Part shown: piece by piece, positions 1 through 8,975 of the stretch
Position numbering within the stretch: position 1 is the stretch's first letter
Layout of the letters: each line of letters begins with the position of its first letter
Assembly (NCBI RefSeq): GCF_002896875.1
Contig: NZ_CP023278.1
Coordinates: 5,836,501-5,900,500 of the forward strand
Source of the DNA: Nostoc sp. CENA543
GTDB lineage: Bacteria; Cyanobacteriota; Cyanobacteriia; Cyanobacteriales; Nostocaceae
Direction: 5' to 3'
DNA: 64,000 nucleotides
Program-made: the position numbers and the translations under genes
The notes under the pieces: generated by a model
What the model was told of the DNA's origin: nothing
The model's input: the letters and a program-made list of their open reading frames with translations, nothing else
Database searches by the model: none

Positions 1-317
1 TAATTTTAGCTGGTTGGATGCGAGTTGTCACATCTACATTTATTGACGCTTTTCCCAATAAAATTATTAATATTCACCCCAGTTTATTACCCAGTTTTAA
101 AGGTATTCATGCTGTCGAACAAGCCTTAGAAGCTGGGGTAAAAATTACTGGTTGTACAGTGCATTTAGTATGTTTAGAAGTCGATAGCGGCGAAATTTTA
201 ATACAAGCAGCTGTACCAATACTACCAAATGATACAGCCGAAACACTCCACGCGAGAATTCAAGTCCAAGAACACAGAATTTTACCACAGGCGATCGCCC
301 TAGCTGCACAAAAGTAA
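1..317 (+). CDS. purN: phosphoribosylglycinamide formyltransferase, C-terminal part
   Basis: Partial gene: the reading frame is open from base 3, so the start lies outside the window. PurN transfers a formyl group from 10-formyl-THF to GAR in purine synthesis in the cytoplasm. The visible part holds the typical ILAGWMR stretch, the HPSLLPSFKG motif with its catalytic histidine region, then GCTVHLV and the DSG stretch that carries the conserved aspartate. About 105 residues are seen, roughly half of the usual ~200. The 3' end is complete (stop at 315-317). The next gene converges from the other strand 7 bp away. Confidence 0.9.
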   Translation, partial: ILAGWMRVVTSTFIDAFPNKIINIHPSLLPSFKGIHAVEQALEAGVKITGCTVHLVCLEVDSGEILIQAAVPILPNDTAETLHARIQVQEHRILPQAIALAAQK

Positions 318-324
318 TTCTTAA

Positions 325-906
325 TTATCCTTGCTGGATTTTCCACAAACAACTAGAAATCCAGTTTGTCACCATGTGAGCCACAATCGGCACTAGTAAG
401 TTACCCGTTAACAGTGCGCTATATCCCAGTATGATCCCAATAATAGTTGCCCAAACAACATAAGGCCATTGTTGATAACCGCTCAAGTGTAAAATGCCAA
501 AGCAAACACTAGAGCCGATAACCGCCAGGTGATCTAATCCTAAAGCGGGTAACATTACACCCCGAAATAATAGTTCTTCACTTAACCCAGGTAGCAAACC
601 TAACCAAATTAAATCCGGCCAAGCTAAAGGCTTCAGCACCATTTCTAGGTAATAATCAGCACTATAGCGGTACTTTGGCCATACACGATAAGCTAGACCA
701 CTTAACCCAGTAATGAATAAACCTATACCCAGTCCCAAGAGTAAATCTCTAGGATACAAATGCCATTCAAACAGCAAAAAGTTACCAAAGTATAACCATA
801 CCCTGGCAATTGTCCACAACAATAATGCAGTGACTCCCATCGCCACTAGAACTTGGACACGCGATAAATATGGGATTTCTGGTTCTTGTTTTTGTTTTTC
901 TACCAC
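325..906 (-). CDS. CPBP family intramembrane glutamic endopeptidase
   Basis: A 193-residue membrane protein with several hydrophobic segments. The CPBP (CAAX protease / bacteriocin-processing) signature is clear: SEELLFRG (EExxxR motif), then FGILHLSG and VAHMVTNW, which supply the conserved histidines. Such proteins cleave substrates inside the membrane; the substrate here is unknown. It converges with purN. Length fits small CPBP proteins. No sign of damage. Confidence 0.85.
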   Translation of the reverse strand: MVEKQKQEPEIPYLSRVQVLVAMGVTALLLWTIARVWLYFGNFLLFEWHLYPRDLLLGLGIGLFITGLSGLAYRVWPKYRYSADYYLEMVLKPLAWPDLIWLGLLPGLSEELLFRGVMLPALGLDHLAVIGSSVCFGILHLSGYQQWPYVVWATIIGIILGYSALLTGNLLVPIVAHMVTNWISSCLWKIQQG

Positions 907-961
907 GGGTTTTTGGAGACTGAGGGACTGGGGACTGGGCAGGGAAAGCGGGGAGATAAAC

Positions 962-1010
962 TAATGACTAATGACTAATGACTATTGACTAATGACTATT
1001 GACTATTGCC
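962..1010. repeat. heptamer short tandem repeat (TAATGAC/TATTGAC)
   Basis: Seven consecutive 7-bp units, TAATGAC or TATTGAC, the last one ending in CC. This is the cyanobacterial STRR type. It runs into the 3' end of the DUF3326 gene and supplies its last codons and stop (989-991). Confidence 0.9.
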
Positions 1011-2056
1011 AAAGATCCTATTTGAGAAGTCAAGGAAGTCGGGTTTATCCCTGCTTTGTGTGCTACTAATAAACCTGCTGCTTCTAAATATGAGTTGACT
1101 TTTATGGCTTTGATTCCCAAACTTTGGGGTGGGACTTTGATTTGAGTTTGATTTTCCTCCACTGCGATGATTTGACATGGTTTTTGGCTGAGGCTAAGTA
1201 ATGCACTGCTACCACAAGCTGTGGCTGGCATAATTATGGCATCTACTTGCTCTGCCCAAATGTCGTCGGGGAGGGATATAGTTAATTCCTTTTCTACTAT
1301 AAATTGTGGGGCGCGATTTAATCCTACAAGTACACTTGGTAAAAAAGTATAACCTAATTCTTCCGCCGCAGAACGAGGAGATAAATTTGGTTGGGGCGGT
1401 TCAGCTGCTAAGGCTGGTGCATGGGCGCAGGGAATTTGAAAGTTTTTGACGATTAAATGGCTAATTACAGCCTCTGCGCCAGCAATGGGATCTACGCCTT
1501 TGCCTTGGCGGTAGTTTTGTGCGGCCTCTTCATCTATATTATCGGGAAAACGGGCAACAACTGCGATCGCCTCTGCTTTTGCTTGTTTAATTAATGTTTC
1601 TGCGCCTCTGAGTAAACTATCGGGGTTGTTAATTGTTCCCCAACTTACGCCTGATGCTGATGTACGTAATTCTACGTTTAATGGGGCATCTGTAATTACA
1701 TAATCAGTCAAAGCTAAACCGAGTGTAGCCTGGGCTGCATCGGCTGCTTGTAGATGTCGCAGCCTTAACTCTGGTTCAATACCTTGGTCTAAAAGTAAAC
1801 CTATCTTGTTACTGCGTACAGGACGCAAACCCCAGTTTCCAGTAGCAAATTTATCTAGTCCATAGCCTTCGACATAGAAAGCGTTGGGGATATTCCAGTA
1901 CAAACTTGCACCATTGAGGACATTAGGATGAGTGATCAGGCGATCGCAAACCTGTGCTAATAATCTAGCTACGGGTATAGCATCCCCAGCATAACCACCA
2001 ATTGCCGCACCAACACCAGTCGGAACTATCAGAATTGCAGTGTAAGAATGATTCAT
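989..2056 (-). CDS. DUF3326 domain-containing protein
   Basis: A 355-residue protein recognised as the cyanobacterial/plastid DUF3326 family, of unknown function. The N-terminus reads ILIVPTGVGAAIGGYAGDA, which is typical, and the C-terminal part contains IIMPATACGSSALL. There is no signal peptide or membrane segment, so it is probably a soluble enzyme-like protein. The last ~7 residues (SLAIVNSH) are encoded by the heptamer repeat at 962-1010, so the native C-terminus may have been altered by repeat growth. Start ATG at 2056; no strong ribosome-binding site was seen. Confidence 0.85.
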   Translation of the reverse strand: MNHSYTAILIVPTGVGAAIGGYAGDAIPVARLLAQVCDRLITHPNVLNGASLYWNIPNAFYVEGYGLDKFATGNWGLRPVRSNKIGLLLDQGIEPELRLRHLQAADAAQATLGLALTDYVITDAPLNVELRTSASGVSWGTINNPDSLLRGAETLIKQAKAEAIAVVARFPDNIDEEAAQNYRQGKGVDPIAGAEAVISHLIVKNFQIPCAHAPALAAEPPQPNLSPRSAAEELGYTFLPSVLVGLNRAPQFIVEKELTISLPDDIWAEQVDAIIMPATACGSSALLSLSQKPCQIIAVEENQTQIKVPPQSLGIKAIKVNSYLEAAGLLVAHKAGINPTSLTSQIGSLAIVNSH

Positions 2057-2388
2057 CTCTAGTATTAAATTTTGAGTTCAAGATACTACGTCAAGATTTG
2101 GCTAAATGTCCCATTAATCTGCTTGAATTTGGTTGAATTTGTATAACTTATTTGGGTTTTCACATACAAACTATAAATTTTTCCTGATATGTTTCTGATT
2201 TCTTACAAAGAATTGAGTATTTCAGTAAAAACACATAAATTTACATTTTTTAGTAAAACAGGTATTTATCAGGTTGTATAGGTATTTCACAATCCGAAAT
2301 AATGTCAATACGTCTTTAGAGAGATAATCTGAATTTCTCCATTGAGACTAGAAAAACTGTGGCAATTAAGTAGCAAAGGCTCAATCCA
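2057..2388. other. AT-rich divergent intergenic region
   Basis: 332 bp between divergent genes (DUF3326 leftwards, hypothetical gene rightwards). Very AT-rich. It should hold both promoters, but no convincing -35/-10 pair or operator stands out by eye. Confidence 0.5.
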
Positions 2389-2883
2389 ATGGCATTATCA
2401 CAAGTAGCCAAGATAGATGTAAATCAAACTGTAGACCAACTGACTAAACTTATCAAATATGATGCCAAGTATATTATTGAAGTAGCTAATTTTACTCATT
2501 ATACACTTAAACGTGTGGGTACTCACAACAACGCAGAAAAATGGCCTTTAGGAAATATTTTTCCCCATGAGTTAGGGATAGGGCAATTTAATTGTTATTC
2601 CTTTTCTTTTGCTGTTAATTATCAAATTCAAGGAGGTTCAGGTTTTATCCAATTAGCTGCTTCATGGCCTTTTCCTGGAATCAGCAGGATCAATGTTGGA
2701 AATATTGATCAAAGCGGTGATTCCCCAGCAAAAGAAATTTGGTATGACATAGATCATTCCTTAAATAAATCTCTTTTTAATGAAGAAGATAAATCTATTT
2801 CTAATGATTCTGTAATAGTTAATGCTTACATCAAGGAAGTAGGAAGTAAAAATATCTGGTTTTACGAAATTAGAGAAAATTAG
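2389..2883 (+). CDS. hypothetical protein, beta-rich
   Basis: A 164-residue protein that I do not recognise. It has no signal peptide and no membrane segment. After an N-terminal stretch (VDQLTKLIKYDAKYIIEV) the sequence alternates polar and hydrophobic residues with many aromatics (YSFSFAVNYQIQ, ASWPFPGISRINVG, IWFYEIREN), which suggests a beta-sandwich. The layout recalls small beta-sandwich lectins or aegerolysin/actinoporin-like proteins, but no family motif is visible and I assign none. Codon use is AT-rich. It stands alone, with large gaps on both sides. Confidence 0.6.
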   Translation: MALSQVAKIDVNQTVDQLTKLIKYDAKYIIEVANFTHYTLKRVGTHNNAEKWPLGNIFPHELGIGQFNCYSFSFAVNYQIQGGSGFIQLAASWPFPGISRINVGNIDQSGDSPAKEIWYDIDHSLNKSLFNEEDKSISNDSVIVNAYIKEVGSKNIWFYEIREN

Positions 2884-3440
2884 TTTTTGCATTAGCTTGA
2901 GCAACACGATACAGCTAATGATTTTGATTTTGGTGTTCTCCTCATTTCTGAATATAAAAACATCTTCACTGTTTAGAACATCATCAACAATTCTAAGTAG
3001 GTAGGCACAAATAAACCTAACTATGTAACAGAATATAAGAAACTCAAAACCCTTGTCATTGCTAACCTGTGGGAACGCTCCGCGAACATTTCACCTCGCT
3101 CCATTCCCCATAACATAGTTATAAATTTTCCCACCTAGCTACCTATAATATGCTAACAAATAGCCTAAAATTAGTTATTATGTAAATCTGTTAGCATATA
3201 TCATACACAAATCATGTTTGATTTTTAAGGAAATTTCAGTACACCTGTGTTTCCTTTTTCCTATTTCTTAGCCTATGCAAATAATTTTAATAATTAAGTT
3301 TGATTGCTAACCTGTTTCACAGTGTAGCAATTATTGTGCTATGTGTCCTTTTTATTAAGAATCAAATTTAACTTTAAAGATAAAAATAGGGTGTGTCAGC
3401 ATCAGCTTAACACACCTGAAGTTTTGTCTATACTATTGAA
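2884..3440. other. long AT-rich intergenic region
   Basis: 557 bp with no supported gene. It contains a short GC-rich patch near 3070-3100 (GGGAACGCTCCGCGAAC) like dispersed cyanobacterial repeat fragments. At its right end is the terminator-like hairpin listed separately. Confidence 0.5.
3382..3416 (-). terminator. intrinsic terminator of the 61-residue gene
   Basis: Reading leftwards after the stop at 3441: a hairpin with arms GGTGTGT/ACACACC (3390-3416), followed by a run of T on the minus strand (AAAAA at 3382-3386 on plus). Confidence 0.6.
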
Positions 3441-3626
3441 TTATTGATTAACGCTAACTGTAGTTACCACAGCTTCTACAGTCGCTTTTTCTTTTTCTGT
3501 GTCTACAGCAGTAATTGCCCATCTTAGGGGTTCACCTTGCTTTTGCAATTCAGCTTCAATCGCCTGTTGCAACTCTGTGGGTGTTTCTTGGAGGTCGATT
3601 TCTGCGGTAATAAAATGAGTAGTCAT
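3441..3626 (-). CDS. small conserved hypothetical protein
   Basis: A 61-residue acidic protein (MTTHFITAEIDLQ...). It reads like a small alpha/beta fold: a beta strand, a helix (ELQQAIEAELQKQG), then WAITAVD and a second strand. Codon use is normal, and it is followed by an intrinsic terminator, which supports a real gene. It lies 152 bp downstream of the ferredoxin gene on the same strand, so the two could be co-transcribed. Function unknown. Confidence 0.6.
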   Translation of the reverse strand: MTTHFITAEIDLQETPTELQQAIEAELQKQGEPLRWAITAVDTEKEKATVEAVVTTVSVNQ

Positions 3627-3778
3627 CGCCGTTAATCCAATTAGTTGGTAAATTCCAGAATAACCGATCTCAGCCCAAGCTAGAAACTGTTAATCAAGTC
3701 AAATTTCTCCAATCATTAAGCTATTCAAAAATTGGAAAATTACTATTCCTATTCCCCAATACCCAATCCCCAATCCCT

Positions 3779-4093
3779 TTATTTACCAAATTGCTTCTGA
3801 TAAACTACTTCTTCTTTTTCCGTTTCAATTTTCAAGTCAGAACGGGGATAAGCAACACACAACAAGACATAGCCTTGTTTTTGCAGTTCAGGACTGACAC
3901 CCATACCATCAGTTTGATCTACAGTACCACTGAGAATTTGCCCTGCACAAGTTGTGCAAACACCAGCATGACAAGAGCTGGGTAATTCCAACCCTTGCTC
4001 ATCCGCAACTGATAAGATGGTTTTATCTTCAGGAACCTGGAATGTATGAGTTTGACCCTGGTGGACAATCTCAACGTTGTAAGTTTTAGACAT
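3779..4093 (-). CDS. plant-type [2Fe-2S] ferredoxin
   Basis: A 104-residue soluble electron carrier. The cluster ligands are visible as C-x4-C-x2-C in SSCHAGVCTTCAG, with the fourth cysteine in VLLCVAYP. The N-terminus (YNVEIVHQGQTHTFQVPEDKTIL) is standard for photosynthetic-type ferredoxins. It is related to PetF, but the tail (KEEVVYQKQFGK) is longer than that of the main PetF, so it is probably a secondary ferredoxin. Its redox partner is not shown by context. Confidence 0.9.
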   Translation of the reverse strand: MSKTYNVEIVHQGQTHTFQVPEDKTILSVADEQGLELPSSCHAGVCTTCAGQILSGTVDQTDGMGVSPELQKQGYVLLCVAYPRSDLKIETEKEEVVYQKQFGK

Positions 4094-4173
4094 ATGCTAA
4101 AAAATGAGTGCTATAGACAAACTCATTATTATATCTGAATTGCTGAGGATATCATTCAATATTATCAATAATT

Positions 4174-4437
4174 TTATAGAACATCAGGGTCAATATTTAA
4201 TTCGCGTAACTTAGCGGCTATACGTTCTGCGCGTTGCTTTTCTCGTTCTGCCAACTCCTCTGGTGTCGGCACTAACTCACCTTGTGGCGTAAAATAGCGT
4301 AATTTACTATCTTGCACACCTAAATATAATTCTAATTGCTGACTACATAACCACCCTTGAGGATTTGGTTTTAAATGTGATGTGTAAAGATTGAATGTCC
4401 AGATTGTATTACTATAATAATCTTTACTGATTGATTA
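4174..4437 (-). pseudogene. remnant of a Uma2-family (DUF820) endonuclease gene
   Basis: The minus strand reads an open stretch ending at TAA (4174-4176) that encodes TIWTFNLYTS, then LELYLGVQDSKLRYF, then PTPEELAEREKQRAERIAAK and LRELNIDPD. The last two parts are the typical charged coiled tail of cyanobacterial Uma2 proteins. The whole N-terminal nuclease domain is missing, and an in-frame stop lies just upstream (near 4435). This is a decayed fragment with no start. Confidence 0.65.
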
Positions 4438-4475
4438 ATGATATGACATACGCATCTAGCACATTTTTTATGTAG

Positions 4476-4533
4476 GGTGCGTGACGCAGCGACAATATGG
4501 GAACGCAGTTTAAGATTTATAGCGTCACGCACC
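4476..4533. repeat. fold-back repeat with 12-bp arms
   Basis: GGTGCGTGACGC at 4476-4487 and its exact reverse complement GCGTCACGCACC at 4522-4533 enclose 34 bp. It lies 17 bp past the antitoxin stop. It resembles small dispersed palindromic elements of Nostocales and could also act as a transcription stop. Confidence 0.7.
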
Positions 4534-4550
4534 AACCGCCTAGTTGCAAA

Positions 4551-4847
4551 TTATGACTTTACTGTTACTGCCAAATGTAAGCCTAAAGCATCTAACAAAG
4601 AATGTAGACTGTAAAACTCAATTTTGCCTTTATCTAATAGCATTTGGTCAAGTTCATTGTAGAGTTCTTTGACTTGTGTAGAAAGCTGATCAACTCCACC
4701 GTGCGATTCTATGACATTTTGGAGTGCTTTACTTAACATTCTTGGGTCGCCTTCTTCTAAAACCACTTCAATATAAGCTGCTGCTTCTAGTGGATTTTTT
4801 AAGTCTTGTATCAGTTTTTCGTGATAGCTTGTACTTCTAGACATCAT
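4551..4847 (-). CDS. HigA-like antitoxin (addiction module antidote)
   Basis: 98 residues from the start chosen here. MSRSTSYHEKLIQDLKNP and AAAYIEVVLEEGDPRMLSKA are typical of the COG3636 antidote family; a HTH-like segment follows and ends with HSLLDALGLHLAV. The longer frame up to 4958 was rejected, because AGGAG sits 5 nt before the ATG at 4847 and the family starts here. The start overlaps the toxin stop by 11 bp, so translation is probably coupled. It should bind and neutralise the toxin and repress the shared promoter. Confidence 0.8.
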   Translation of the reverse strand: MMSRSTSYHEKLIQDLKNPLEAAAYIEVVLEEGDPRMLSKALQNVIESHGGVDQLSTQVKELYNELDQMLLDKGKIEFYSLHSLLDALGLHLAVTVKS

Positions 4848-5181
4848 CTTTACTCCTGTAGTCTCGCCAATATTCTTTAGCTTTAGCAATATCTTTATCT
4901 TGAGTGCTTTTATCCCCACCACACAAAAGAATAATAATTGTTGAACCTTCTTGACCAAAGTATATGCGGTAGCCAGAACCGTAGTCTATTCTAAGTTCAA
5001 AAACTCCATCACCAACTGATTTACAATCACCTAAATTACCCTCTTCTACTCGGTCTATTCTTGCTCTGATTTTAGCTTTTGCTTTTCTATCCCGCAGAGA
5101 GTCAAACCACTCAGAAAAAATATCTATACCATCAGATCTTAAATAGTTCCTGATTTCTTTTGGTTGAACTTCCATGATCAA
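4837..5181 (-). CDS. HigB/RelE-like toxin (phage-derived Gp49-like family)
   Basis: A 114-residue RelE-superfamily toxin, expected to cleave mRNA at the ribosome. Family signs are FSEWFDSLRDRKAKAKIRAR, GDCKSVGDGVFELRIDYGSG, YRIYFG and the C-terminal GGDKSTQDKDIAKAKEYW. The order is toxin first, antitoxin second, as in HigBA systems. The promoter should lie in 5182-5474, shared divergently with acnB. Confidence 0.85.
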   Translation of the reverse strand: MIMEVQPKEIRNYLRSDGIDIFSEWFDSLRDRKAKAKIRARIDRVEEGNLGDCKSVGDGVFELRIDYGSGYRIYFGQEGSTIIILLCGGDKSTQDKDIAKAKEYWRDYRSKDDV

Positions 5182-5256
5182 GAGCGAAAACAGCAGATGA
5201 ATCTGCTATAACTGCCTAGTATAATAGTTTGCTACCTATTGAAATATATATTATTG

Positions 5257-5282
5257 TAGGGGCAGGATATATCCTGCCCCTA
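5257..5282. repeat. 26-bp perfect palindrome
   Basis: A perfect palindrome built on AGGGGCAGGAT/ATCCTGCCCCT in the divergent region between the toxin gene and acnB. It is probably a dispersed palindromic repeat, though an operator role for the toxin-antitoxin promoter cannot be excluded. Confidence 0.75.
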
Positions 5283-5474
5283 GCTGTGTAGGTAATTAAA
5301 ATATCTTCAGTGGAAATTTGGCATCAAAACTAGACTTTAAGTATAAAATAAAAATTCTCATAAGCGATTACCGGTAAGGCTTTTAGACAAGAAATCGGCT
5401 AAACTTTGCTTGCTAAGTTTTGTCTAAAAATAATTCATAATTAGAGTGAGAGCATACAAACAGAGAACACAAAA

Positions 5475-8105
5475 ATGTTAGAAAAATATCGTCAACACGT
5501 TGCTGAAAGAGCAGCACTCGGTATTCCGCCCTTACCCTTGGATGCACAGCAAACATCAGAACTGTGTGAATTACTGAAAAATCCACCAGCAGGGGAAGAA
5601 GATACATTATTACATTTATTGCGCGATCGCGTCCCCCCTGGTGTAGACGCAGCCGCCTATGTGAAAGCCGGTTTCCTTACAGGTATTGCTAAAGGCGAAA
5701 TTACTAGTCCCTTAATTTCTTCAATTGAAGCAGTGGAATTACTGGGAACAATGGTAGGCGGTTATAATGTGCAGTCTTTAATTGAGTTACTGCAATTGCC
5801 GACTGTATCAGTATCAGACTCTTCTAGCACACCCTTGGTAATGGGAGGAGAAGGTAAAGAACCCATCGCCGCCTATGCCGCCGCCGCCCTTAGTAAAACC
5901 TTATTGGTGTATGATGCCTTCCATGATGTTTTGGAATTAGCTAAAATCAACCCCTACGCCAAGCGGGTAATTGATTCTTGGGCAGAAGCAGAGTGGTTTA
6001 CAGTTCGTCCCAAACTCCCAGAATATATTAACGTCACTGTTTTTAAAGTGCCTGGGGAAACCAACACCGATGATTTATCCCCAGCCACCCACGCCACCAC
6101 TCGTCCAGATATTCCCCTCCACGCCTTGGCAATGTTAGAGTCACGGCAACCAGGAAGCTTAGAAACTATTGCCGAGTTGAAGAAAAAAGGACATCCTGTA
6201 GCTTATGTTGGGGATGTGGTTGGGACTGGTTCTTCCCGGAAGTCCGCTATTAACTCCGTGTTATGGCACATGGGGCAGGATATCCCCTATGTTCCCAACA
6301 AACGCGCCGGGGGTTATATTTTAGGTGGTGCGATCGCGCCTATCTTTTTCAACACTGCCGAAGATGCCGGTGCTTTACCCATACAATGCGATGTCACCAA
6401 ACTCGAAACCGGCATGGTAATTACCATCTATCCCTACAGAGGTGAAATTACCAACGAAGACGGCGAAGTTATTTCCACCTTCACCCTCAAACCCGACACC
6501 ATCCTTGATGAAGTCCGCGCCGGTGGACGCATCCCCCTATTAATTGGACGTACCCTCACCGACAAAACCCGCCAAGCACTAGGCTTAGAACCCAGCACCC
6601 TGTTCATCCGTCCCCAACAACCAGAAGACACAGGGAAAGGCTACACCCTCGCCCAAAAAATGGTCGGTAAAGCTTGCAGTTTACCTGGTGTGCGTCCTGG
6701 TACATCTTGCGAACCCATCATGACCACCGTTGGTTCTCAAGATACCACAGGGCCAATGACCCGCGACGAACTCAAAGAACTCGCTTGTCTCGGCTTCAGT
6801 GCAGACTTAGTAATGCAGAGTTTCTGTCACACCGCCGCCTATCCCAAACCCGTAGACATCAAAACCCACCACGAACTCCCCGATTTCATCTCCTCCCGTG
6901 GCGGTGTCGCCCTACGTCCCGGCGATGGTATCATCCACTCATGGCTCAACCGGATGCTTTTACCTGATACCGTCGGTACAGGTGGCGACTCCCACACACG
7001 CTTCCCCTTGGGAATATCCTTCCCCGCCGGTTCTGGGTTAGTCGCCTTTGCTGGCGCGTTGGGTGTTATGCCTTTGGATATGCCAGAATCAGTATTAGTC
7101 AGATTCAAAGGAGAATTGCAACCAGGAATTACCTTAAGAGATATTGTTAACGCTATTCCTTACGTTGCCATTCAAAAAGGTTTGTTAACTGTCGAAAAAG
7201 AGAACAAGAAAAACATCTTTTCCGGCAAAATTTTAGAAATGGAAGGCTTACCAGATTTAAAAGTCGAACAAGCCTTTGAATTAACAGACGCTTCCGCCGA
7301 ACGTTCTTGTGCAGGCTGCACCATTAAATTGAGTGAAGCAACAATTGCTGAATATCTGCGTTCCAACATTGCCCTGTTAAAGAACATGGTAGCCAGAGGC
7401 TATCAAGATGCGCGTACAATTATGCGCCGCGTCGCCCAAATGGAAGCATGGTTGGCGAATCCTGTATTACTAGAAGGCGACGCAGATGCGGAGTATGCAG
7501 AAATAATTGAAATTGATTTGAACGAAATCACAGAACCAATTGTTGCTGCTCCAAATGACCCCGATAATGTTAAATTATTATCGGAAGTTGCTAATGATCC
7601 AGTACAAGAAGTATTCGTTGGTTCTTGTATGACAAATATCGGCCATTATCGAGCAACTGCGAAAGTTTTAGAAGGTGCAGGTGCAGTCAAAACTCGCCTG
7701 TGGATAGCACCACCCACCCGCATGGATGAACACCAATTAAAAGAAGAAGGTGTGTATGGTGTGTTTGGTGCAGCTGGCGCAAGAACAGAAATGCCAGGAT
7801 GCAGTTTATGTATGGGAAATCAGGCGCGAGTTGCTGATGGCACAACTGTATTTTCTACCTCTACCCGCAACTTCAATAACCGCATGGGTAAAGGTGCAAG
7901 AGTGTATTTAGGTTCTGCTGAGTTAGCCGCAGTTTGTGCATTATTAGGACGCATTCCTACAGTACAGGAATATCTTGATATTGTGGCGAATAAGATTCAT
8001 CCTTTTGCTGATAATTTATATCGGTATTTGAACTTTGATCAAATCGCCGGTTTTGAGGATGAAGGGCGCGTGATTTCTAAAGAGGAGGAAGCTTTGTTAG
8101 TATAG
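5475..8105 (+). CDS. acnB: bifunctional aconitate hydratase 2 / 2-methylisocitrate dehydratase
   Basis: An 876-residue AcnB-type aconitase: interconverts citrate and isocitrate in the cytoplasm and supplies 2-oxoglutarate precursors for nitrogen assimilation. The N-terminal HEAT-like domain ([16 protein letters not shown]...) and the swivel domain precede the catalytic part, the order specific to AcnB. The 4Fe-4S ligands are seen as C718 ([13 protein letters not shown]) and C776/C779 ([10 protein letters not shown]). [10 protein letters not shown] and [14 protein letters not shown] are also present. Full length for the family. It is monocistronic, with a hairpin 3' of the stop. Confidence 0.97.
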   Translation: MLEKYRQHVAERAALGIPPLPLDAQQTSELCELLKNPPAGEEDTLLHLLRDRVPPGVDAAAYVKAGFLTGIAKGEITSPLISSIEAVELLGTMVGGYNVQSLIELLQLPTVSVSDSSSTPLVMGGEGKEPIAAYAAAALSKTLLVYDAFHDVLELAKINPYAKRVIDSWAEAEWFTVRPKLPEYINVTVFKVPGETNTDDLSPATHATTRPDIPLHALAMLESRQPGSLETIAELKKKGHPVAYVGDVVGTGSSRKSAINSVLWHMGQDIPYVPNKRAGGYILGGAIAPIFFNTAEDAGALPIQCDVTKLETGMVITIYPYRGEITNEDGEVISTFTLKPDTILDEVRAGGRIPLLIGRTLTDKTRQALGLEPSTLFIRPQQPEDTGKGYTLAQKMVGKACSLPGVRPGTSCEPIMTTVGSQDTTGPMTRDELKELACLGFSADLVMQSFCHTAAYPKPVDIKTHHELPDFISSRGGVALRPGDGIIHSWLNRMLLPDTVGTGGDSHTRFPLGISFPAGSGLVAFAGALGVMPLDMPESVLVRFKGELQPGITLRDIVNAIPYVAIQKGLLTVEKENKKNIFSGKILEMEGLPDLKVEQAFELTDASAERSCAGCTIKLSEATIAEYLRSNIALLKNMVARGYQDARTIMRRVAQMEAWLANPVLLEGDADAEYAEIIEIDLNEITEPIVAAPNDPDNVKLLSEVANDPVQEVFVGSCMTNIGHYRATAKVLEGAGAVKTRLWIAPPTRMDEHQLKEEGVYGVFGAAGARTEMPGCSLCMGNQARVADGTTVFSTSTRNFNNRMGKGARVYLGSAELAAVCALLGRIPTVQEYLDIVANKIHPFADNLYRYLNFDQIAGFEDEGRVISKEEEALLV

Positions 8106-8147
8106 TTTAACTAGGGTGAGTCTTCATGGCTCACCTTGAAGTTAAAC
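8105..8147 (+). terminator. hairpin downstream of acnB
   Basis: Nested inverted repeats: outer GTTTAAC/GTTAAAC and inner GGTGAG/CTCACC (8115-8135). There is no T-run, so termination strength is uncertain. Confidence 0.45.
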
Positions 8148-8183
8148 CAGCACTTATAACTATTGAATAATATAGATTCAATA

Positions 8184-8603
8184 ATGTCAGCCAAAGATAT
8201 CTATCATACAGCCGTAAAAAATGCTTTTATTAAAGATGGTTGGACAATTACAGCAGATCCTTATCCGCTTGAATATGAAGACATTGAACTTTATCCAGAT
8301 TTAGCTATAGAAAAGCTAATATCTGAAACAAACACACAACGTAAAATTATTATTGAAATTAAAAGCTTTATCAGTCCTTCATTAATCCAAGATTTTGAGA
8401 AGGCTTTAGGACAATATATTTTATATCGGAATTTAATTCAATTAGCTCAAGATGAATATCAAGAAATTTACCTAGCAATCAAAGATGGAATTTATGAAAC
8501 TTTCTTTCAACGGAAATCGATTAAAGAGATAGTTAAATTAAATCAGCTTTCCTTGGTTGTCATTAATATGGAAAGGGAGGAAATTGTAGAATGGATAAAT
8601 TAG
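8184..8603 (+). CDS. xisH: XisH family protein (copy 1)
   Basis: 139 residues from the start MSAKDIYH (an upstream in-frame ATG at 8163 is less likely, since the second copy starts at the equivalent position). XisH was named as one of three proteins needed to excise the fdxN element in Anabaena. The sequence shows a PD-(D/E)XK nuclease-like core: D39 (YPDLAI) and E58-x-K60 (IIIEIKSF), followed by a helix-rich tail. Its stop overlaps the XisI start by 13 bp. A second pair lies at 12355-13103. No fdxN element or recombinase is visible here, so the true role is open. Confidence 0.85.
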   Translation: MSAKDIYHTAVKNAFIKDGWTITADPYPLEYEDIELYPDLAIEKLISETNTQRKIIIEIKSFISPSLIQDFEKALGQYILYRNLIQLAQDEYQEIYLAIKDGIYETFFQRKSIKEIVKLNQLSLVVINMEREEIVEWIN

Positions 8604-8932
8604 TGAATTATCGAGAGATTATCAAAAAAACATTAACAGATTATGATGTCTTTGCTAATCGCTCATCTAAGAAAAAGTATGAAACTTGTTTGATTTTCGA
8701 CGAAAATCATGATCATTATTTATGGATGTCTGTAGATTGGATCAACCAAAAAAGAATCAATAATACTCATGTCCATATTCGCATTAAAAATGAAAGAATT
8801 TACATTGAGGAAGATTGGACAGAGGAAGGAATAGCAACTGAGTTAATACGCTTAGGTGTGCCGGCTAGTGATATTGTATTGGCGTTTCAGCCGCCAGAGG
8901 TGAGACAGTATACTGATTTTGCGATCGCTTAA
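8591..8932 (+). CDS. xisI: XisI family protein (copy 1)
   Basis: A 113-residue partner of XisH, translated from an overlapping start. The family C-terminus is evident: [18 protein letters not shown], then [20 protein letters not shown]. The C-terminal half is almost identical to copy 2 while the N-terminal half has diverged. The gene ends inside a HIP1 site (GCGATCGC). Known only as an accessory factor for element excision; the tight pairing with a nuclease-like XisH suggests an inhibitor or activator role. Confidence 0.85.
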   Translation: MDKLVNYREIIKKTLTDYDVFANRSSKKKYETCLIFDENHDHYLWMSVDWINQKRINNTHVHIRIKNERIYIEEDWTEEGIATELIRLGVPASDIVLAFQPPEVRQYTDFAIA

Positions 8933-8975
8933 AATTTGCCATAGTGAATACAACTATTGATATTTAGTGATTATT

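Noticed and set aside
4849-4958. N-terminal extension of the antitoxin frame
   Set aside because: It is antisense-like hydrophobic sequence overlapping the toxin gene, and a good ribosome-binding site precedes 4847.
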